DNA of 64,000 nucleotides from Ottowia beijingensis (GTDB taxonomy: Bacteria > Pseudomonadota > Gammaproteobacteria > Burkholderiales > Burkholderiaceae_C), in the NCBI RefSeq assembly GCF_013423955.1, contig NZ_JACCKX010000001.1:930001-994000 (forward strand), given 5' to 3'. Of the stretch, positions 59,567-64,000 are shown piece after piece. Each line of letters begins with the position of its first letter. The first letter of the stretch is position 1. Made by a program: the position numbers and the translations under genes. A model generated the notes under the pieces. That model worked only from the letters and a program-made list of their open reading frames with translations. It was not told the origin of the DNA and ran no database searches.

Positions 59567-61200
59567 TCAGCCGATCACGCGGGTCGCCGTGGCGTCCAGC
59601 TTGGGCGGGTTCTCGTAGGTATGGAAGGGCGCCGGCGACGGCACTTCCCATTCCAGGCCCTCGGCGCCTTCCCACGGGCGCTGGGGCGCCGGCTGGCCCT
59701 GGCCGCGCATGGCGGGCAGCACCACGAACAGGAAGAAATACACCTGCGCGAAGCCGAAGAAGAACGAGCCGATCGACGCGATCATGTTGAAGTCGGCGAA
59801 CTGCATGGGGTAGTCGGCGTAACGGCGCGGCATGCCCGCCAGGCCCAGGAAGTGCATCGGGAAGAAGGTCACGTTGAACGCGATCATCGACCACCAGAAG
59901 TGGATCTTGCCGCGCGCTTCGTTGTACATCACGCCGGTCCACTTGGGCGCCCAGTAGTAGAAACCGGAGAACAGCGCGAACAGCGAGCCGGCCACCAGCA
60001 CGTAGTGGAAGTGGGCGACGATGTAGTAGGTGTCCTGGATCTGGGTGTCGATCGGGGCCACGGCAGGGATCACGCCGGTGAAGCCGCCGATGGCGAACAC
60101 GAAGATGAAGCCAACGGCGAACAGCATCGGGGTCTCGAAGGTCATCGAGCCGCGCCACATGGTGGCGATCCAGTTGAAGATCTTCACGGCCGTCGGCACG
60201 GCGATCAGCATGGTGGCGTACATGAAGAACAGCTGGCCCGTCACCGGCATGCCGGTGGTGAACATGTGGTGCGCCCAGACGATGAACGACAGGATGGCGA
60301 TGGCCGCCACCGCATACACCATGGAGGCGTAGCCGAACAGCTTCTTGCGCGCGAACGCCGGCACCACTTGGCTGATGATGCCGAAGGCCGGCAGGATCAT
60401 GATGTAGACCTCGGGGTGGCCGAAGAACCAGAAGATGTGCTGGTACATGATCGGGTCGCCACCGCCGGCGGGGTTGAAGAAGCTGGTGCCGAAGTGGCGG
60501 TCGGTCAGCGTCATGGTGATGGCGCCGGCCAGCACGGGCATGACGGCGATCAGCAGATAGGCCGTGATCAGCCAGGTCCAGCAGAACATGGGCATCTTCA
60601 TCAGCGTCATGCCGGGGGCGCGCATGTTCAGGATGGTGACGATGATGTTGATGGCGCCCATGATGGAGCTGGCGCCCATGATGTGCATGGCGAAGATGCT
60701 GGTGTCCATCGACAGGCCCATCTGCAGCGTCAGCGGGGCGTACAGCGTCCAGCCCGCGGCCGGCGCGCCACCGGGCATGAAGAACGAGCCCACCAGCATG
60801 ATGCCGGCCGGGATCAGCAGCCAGAAGCTGAAGTTGTTCATGCGCGCGAAGGCCATGTCGCTGGCGCCGATCTGCAGCGGAATCATCCAGTTGGCGAAGC
60901 CCACGAAGGCCGGCATGATGGCGCCGAACACCATGATCAGCCCGTGCATGGTGGTGAGCTGGTTGAACAGCTCGGGGTTGACCAGCTGCAGGCCGGGCTG
61001 GAACAGCTCGGCCCGGATCAGCAGGGCCAGCACGCCGCCGATCATCAACATGGTGAACGAGAACAGCAGGTACAGCGTGCCGATGTCCTTGTGGTTGGTG
61101 GCGAACACCCAGCGGCGCCAGCCGGTCGGCGCGTGGTGATGGTGGTCGTCGTGCGCGTGGTCGGCGTGACCGGTGTGGGGGTGGGAAGAACGGCGCTCAT
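59567..61200 (-). CDS. ctaD: Cytochrome c oxidase subunit I (one frameshift)
   Basis: Catalytic subunit of the aa3-type proton-pumping oxidase. Heme ligands are the His in TTMHGLIMVF and in YYIVAHFHYVLVAG; the CuB ligands include HPEVYIMILPAFG, with the Tyr-His crosslink, and WAHHMF. The written long frame starts inside (MFATNHKDIG). The natural start is ATG 61200: MSAVLPTP, then a His-rich tail once the missing C in the GGGGG run 61177-61181 is restored, then TGWRRWVFATNHKDIG. The corrected length is 544 residues. Confidence 0.95.
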
Positions 61201-61241
61201 GGAGGACTCTCCGGATAAATCTCTGAACTTGGTGGGCGGCT

Positions 61242-62859
61242 TCAGCCGGCGGCGCCGATGTCGACGCGGCGGGCGGCCTGGTCGGAGCCCTGGCCGGCGG
61301 TGATCACTTCGGGCTTGCGCAGCTCGATGCGCTCGGCCGCAATGCCGCCGGCCTGCAGCGCATCGCGCACGGCCTGGGCACGGTTCTTGGCGAGTTCGGC
61401 ATTGACGTCCGCGTTGCCGGTCGAGTCGACGAAGCCGGACAGCGCCACCTTCACTTCAGGATGGGCCTGCAGATAATCGACCGCGGCCTTCAACGTGGTG
61501 CTGGCCTCGCCGTCGAGAGCGCTCGCCGGTGGCGAAGAACACCTGGAACGGCATGCCGGCGGGCGCCGCTGCCGCCGTCGTGGGTGCCGAGGCAGCCGGC
61601 GCAGCCGCCGGTGCCGCGGTCGCCGCCGTGCCGCCACCTTCGGGGAACTTGCCGGCGCGCGCCGCAGCGAAGTCCGACGGCTGGATCATCTTGCCGGTCT
61701 GGTTGGTCCAGTGGTTCTTGCTGTAGGTGGCCACCGCTGCCAGCTCGACGTCGGACAGCTGCTTCCACGACGGCATGGCGCCGTTCAGGCGGCCGTTCAG
61801 CAGCACGCGCATCTGCTCGGCAGGATCGTGCAGCACGACCTGGCTGCCGTCCAACGGCTTGATGGCACCGCCGCCCTTGCCGTTTTCCAGGTGGCAGGCA
61901 GCGCAGTTGGCGGCATACACCTTCTGGCCCCTCGCGACCAGTTCAGGCAGGGTCCAGACCTTGTTGGGGTCGTCGGCCAGCGCGGCCATGCGCTTGTTCT
62001 GCTCCTCGACCCAGGCGGTGTATTCATTCTGCGGCAGCACCTTCACGTGGATGGGCATGTAGGCGTGTTCCTTGCCGCACAGTTCGGCGCACTGGCCGTA
62101 GAAATCGCCGGTCTGCTCGGCGCGGAACCAGGTGTCGCGCACGAAGCCCGGAATCGCGTCCTGCTTGACGCCGAAGGCCGGCACCATCCAGGCGTGGATC
62201 ACGTCGTTGGCCGTGGTGATGATGCGGATCTTCTTGCCGACCGGCACCACCAGCGGGTTGTCGACGCGCAGCAGGTAGTCGTCGCCCTGGGGCATGCCGG
62301 CGTCCGACAGCGCGCGCTGCGACGAATCCAGTGTGGACAAAAAGCCGATGCCCGCGCCCTCGCCGTTGATGTAGTCGTAGCCCCACTTCCACTGGTAGCC
62401 CGTGGCCTTGATGGTGAGATCGGCGTTGGTGGTGTCCTTCTGCGCCACCACCACCTTGGTGGCCGGCAGCGCCATGCCGATGACGATCAGGAACGGCACC
62501 ACGGTCCAGGCCACCTCGACCGCGACCGATTCGTGGAAGGTGGCCGCCTTGGCACCCTGCGACTTGCGGTGCTTCCAGATGGAATAGAACATCACCCCGA
62601 AGACCAGGATGAAGATGACGGTGCAGATGATCAGCAGCATCCAGTGCAGGCCGTGCTGCGCTTCGGCGATCTTGGTGACCGGCGGATGAAGGTTGAGCTG
62701 ATTGACCGCCGGCCCGCCCGGAAGATCGTTCACCCGGGCCGCGTGTGCCGCGGTGGAAGCCATCCACGCCGCACTCCAGATGGCCACCTGGCCCGGCACG
62801 CCGGACAGCTTGTTTGCAATGCTTTTCATCGTGCCCACGTTGTTTACCGCCTCAACCAT
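61242..62859 (-). CDS. ctaC: Cytochrome c oxidase subunit II with cytochrome c and OmpA domains (one frameshift)
   Basis: Residues about 1-45 are a leader, followed by two membrane helices (MLLIICTVIFILVFGVMFYS and a second one). The CuA domain has YGQCAELCGKEHAYM. A cytochrome c domain with heme motif CAACH follows near residue 325. After an Ala/Pro linker the frame slips near 61520 (loss of CG), then continues as SALDGEASTTLKAAVDYLQ into an OmpA/MotB-like domain ending DQAARRVDIGAAG. The corrected length is about 539 residues. The start ATG 62859 has GGAAG upstream and lies 13 bp after the DUF2244 stop; ATG 62829 is the alternative. Confidence 0.88.
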
Positions 62860-62872
62860 ATTCACTTCCCGA

Positions 62873-63415
62873 TCAGCGCAGTGGTTGCGAACCTGCCGCA
62901 TCCAAGGCCCTGCGCATCTCCCCGGCCAGCACTGGCCGCCACTCCGGCCGCACGTGACGCCCGATGTCCAGCCGCTGTCCGTGCGCCATCACCTCGATCA
63001 GGTTCTGCTCGCTCGTCAGCGGCGCGATGCGGACATGCGCACAGCCGAACTCCACCTTCTCACGCCTGCCGGCGTATTCCCTCTCCACCACCAGACGGCC
63101 GCCTTGCAGCGATACCGTCTCGCCATCGGCCGCGTGCCGTGCATAGGCCAGAAACGCGGCGCCGACCGCCAGCAGTTCCAGCCCTGCGAACCCCAGCACC
63201 AGCTTGGCGCCCAGCCACCAGAAGCCGATCGCGATGCCGAGCGACATCAGGCACAGGCCTGCATAGATGCCGCCCAGCTGGCGCGGCGTGACACTGCAGT
63301 TGCGCCTGAGGTGCCACGCCACCGCTTGATCGCTGACGCGGGCCAGCCGATATGCTGACGCTTCCTGCAAGGCAACACCCTCCGGATTTACGCTAAGCAC
63401 CAACGCCTCGCGCAA
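62873..63415 (-). CDS. DUF2244 membrane protein
   Basis: About 180 residues from a TTG at 63415; the true start may be a little inside. Two membrane helices (IYAGLCLMSLGIAIGFWWLG and GFAGLELLAVGAAFLAYARH), then a soluble region REKVEFGCAHVRIAPL. AWHLRRNCSVTPRQL marks the DUF2244 domain. It is upstream of ctaC on the same strand and may be the first gene of the oxidase operon. Its function is unknown. Confidence 0.75.
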   Translation of the reverse strand: MREALVLSVNPEGVALQEASAYRLARVSDQAVAWHLRRNCSVTPRQLGGIYAGLCLMSLGIAIGFWWLGAKLVLGFAGLELLAVGAAFLAYARHAADGETVSLQGGRLVVEREYAGRREKVEFGCAHVRIAPLTSEQNLIEVMAHGQRLDIGRHVRPEWRPVLAGEMRRALDAAGSQPLR

Positions 63416-63458
63416 GTGGGGGCAGTTTACCCGAGTGGGCGAAGGTCTTTGATAAACC

Positions 63459-64000
63459 TCAAAGAGAGCGCTGATTCCTATTGCGTTGCCGCAACGTTGC
63501 CCGCATTTCGTCGAGTCCGATCGCGGTTTCGTCTTTCACGCTGTGCCTGGGTGGCGCTTTCACGGCGTGGCCGTAGATGACCTCGAAGCTCAGCGACAGC
63601 GGCTCGCCGCTGCCCGGCGCCCGCAGTTGCTCGTCCATCGCGGCCTCCAGCCGCTGGCGCCAGCCATGCGAGCGCAGGGCACCAAAACGGCCGACGTGCA
63701 GGTTGCGGCCCAGCTCGCGCAGCTCGGCCAGCAGGCGCTGCGGCGAGGCGAAGGTGAGCGTGATGAGTTCCATGTCCATCACCGGCTCGGCAAAGCCTGC
63801 CGCCACCAGCTGGTCGCCCCAATCGTGCATGTCGGTGAATTCGTGCGCCGGCGGCGGCCAGCCGAGGCGGGCGTACAGGCCACGCAATTCCTTCAACGTG
63901 TCCGGGCCGAGACAGGAGAACATCACGAAGCCATCCACCGCCAGCGCACGGTGCCAGTCGGCCAGCAGCGCCGCCGGATCGGCCGCGTGGTGCGCCAGCA
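63459..64000 (-). CDS. BioC-like methyltransferase, partial
   Basis: C-terminal 180 residues or so of a class I methyltransferase that starts beyond the window. VDGFVMFSCLGPDTLKELRG, then LYARLGWPPPAHEFTDMHDW and FEVIYGHAVKAPPRH match malonyl-ACP O-methyltransferase (BioC) of the pimelate branch of biotin synthesis. The SAM-binding N-terminus is not in the window, so the assignment is tentative. It is on the same strand as the oxidase genes. Confidence 0.7.
   Translation of the reverse strand, partial: LAHHAADPAALLADWHRALAVDGFVMFSCLGPDTLKELRGLYARLGWPPPAHEFTDMHDWGDQLVAAGFAEPVMDMELITLTFASPQRLLAELRELGRNLHVGRFGALRSHGWRQRLEAAMDEQLRAPGSGEPLSLSFEVIYGHAVKAPPRHSVKDETAIGLDEMRATLRQRNRNQRSL

Noticed and set aside
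59621..61303. Plus-strand His/Glu/Asp-rich frame of 560 residues opposite ctaD
   Set aside because: It is the mirror of the hydrophobic ctaD codons, which always yield His, Glu, Asp and Gln on the other strand.

Overview
This window looks like a chromosomal segment of a GC-rich betaproteobacterium of the family Comamonadaceae (Acidovorax/Comamonas/Ottowia-like). The evidence is the folC-dedD-cvpA-purF-metZ gene order, a CIRCE-controlled rpoH, a protocatechuate 4,5-cleavage operon of the pmd/lig type with a divergent LysR regulator, an aa3 oxidase cluster with the typical small assembly proteins, and intergenic repeats built on AGCTGCTTGCGC. Family and genus are inferred from gene content and were not tested by phylogeny.

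Layout. 1-500: right end of an insertion sequence that has cut a toxin-antitoxin toxin gene in half. 751-1155: a tRNA operon (Ala-GGC, Glu-TTC, Asp-GTC; minus strand). 1141-8294: gltX, metZ, purF, cvpA, dedD and folC on the minus strand. 8348-14172: plus-strand yffB, cardiolipin synthase, succinate-semialdehyde dehydrogenase and two cell-wall enzymes (L,D-transpeptidase, MepK-like). 14173-14680: a stack of mobile repeats. 14683-20709: AddA and AddB recombination helicase-nuclease. 20812-26412: trxA, rho, rpmE2, an ArnT-like membrane protein and a MATE transporter. 26387-33089: the phosphate regulon pstSCAB-phoU-phoB-phoR, sharing a Pho-box region with divergent ppx. 35020-41253: a protein phosphatase, a PerM-type fusion protein, and a CpxRA-like two-component operon with a Spy/CpxP-like protein. 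41347-48864: the meta-cleavage operon ligJ-ligK-ligI-ligAB-ligC plus an aldo/keto reductase. 49085-52961: rpoH, a degenerate diguanylate-cyclase-like sensor and a Bug/TctC binding protein. 53066-63415: the cytochrome c oxidase cluster, minus strand. 63459-64000: partial bioC-like gene.

How the genes work together. The oxidase block holds the structural subunits (ctaC, ctaD, ctaE) with heme A synthesis (ctaA, ctaB), copper delivery (ctaG, sco and a Sco-like protein) and SURF1. The pst/pho block imports and senses phosphate, and ppx next to it hydrolyses polyphosphate. The lig block takes protocatechuate ring cleavage through to pyruvate and oxaloacetate.

The sequence carries many apparent frameshifts: I find about 29 in 25 genes, including essential ones. 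Nearly all are explained by one missing base in a short homopolymer (or a lost CG pair in a GC repeat), and each corrected protein has a normal family length. I therefore annotate these genes over their full span and treat the breaks as probable sequence errors, not pseudogenes. I found no wholly new multi-gene system. The most unusual items are the PerM/B12-like/GAF fusion, the COX2-OmpA fusion, the fused LigAB, the 102-residue Spy-like companion protein, and several repeat families, some embedded inside reading frames.
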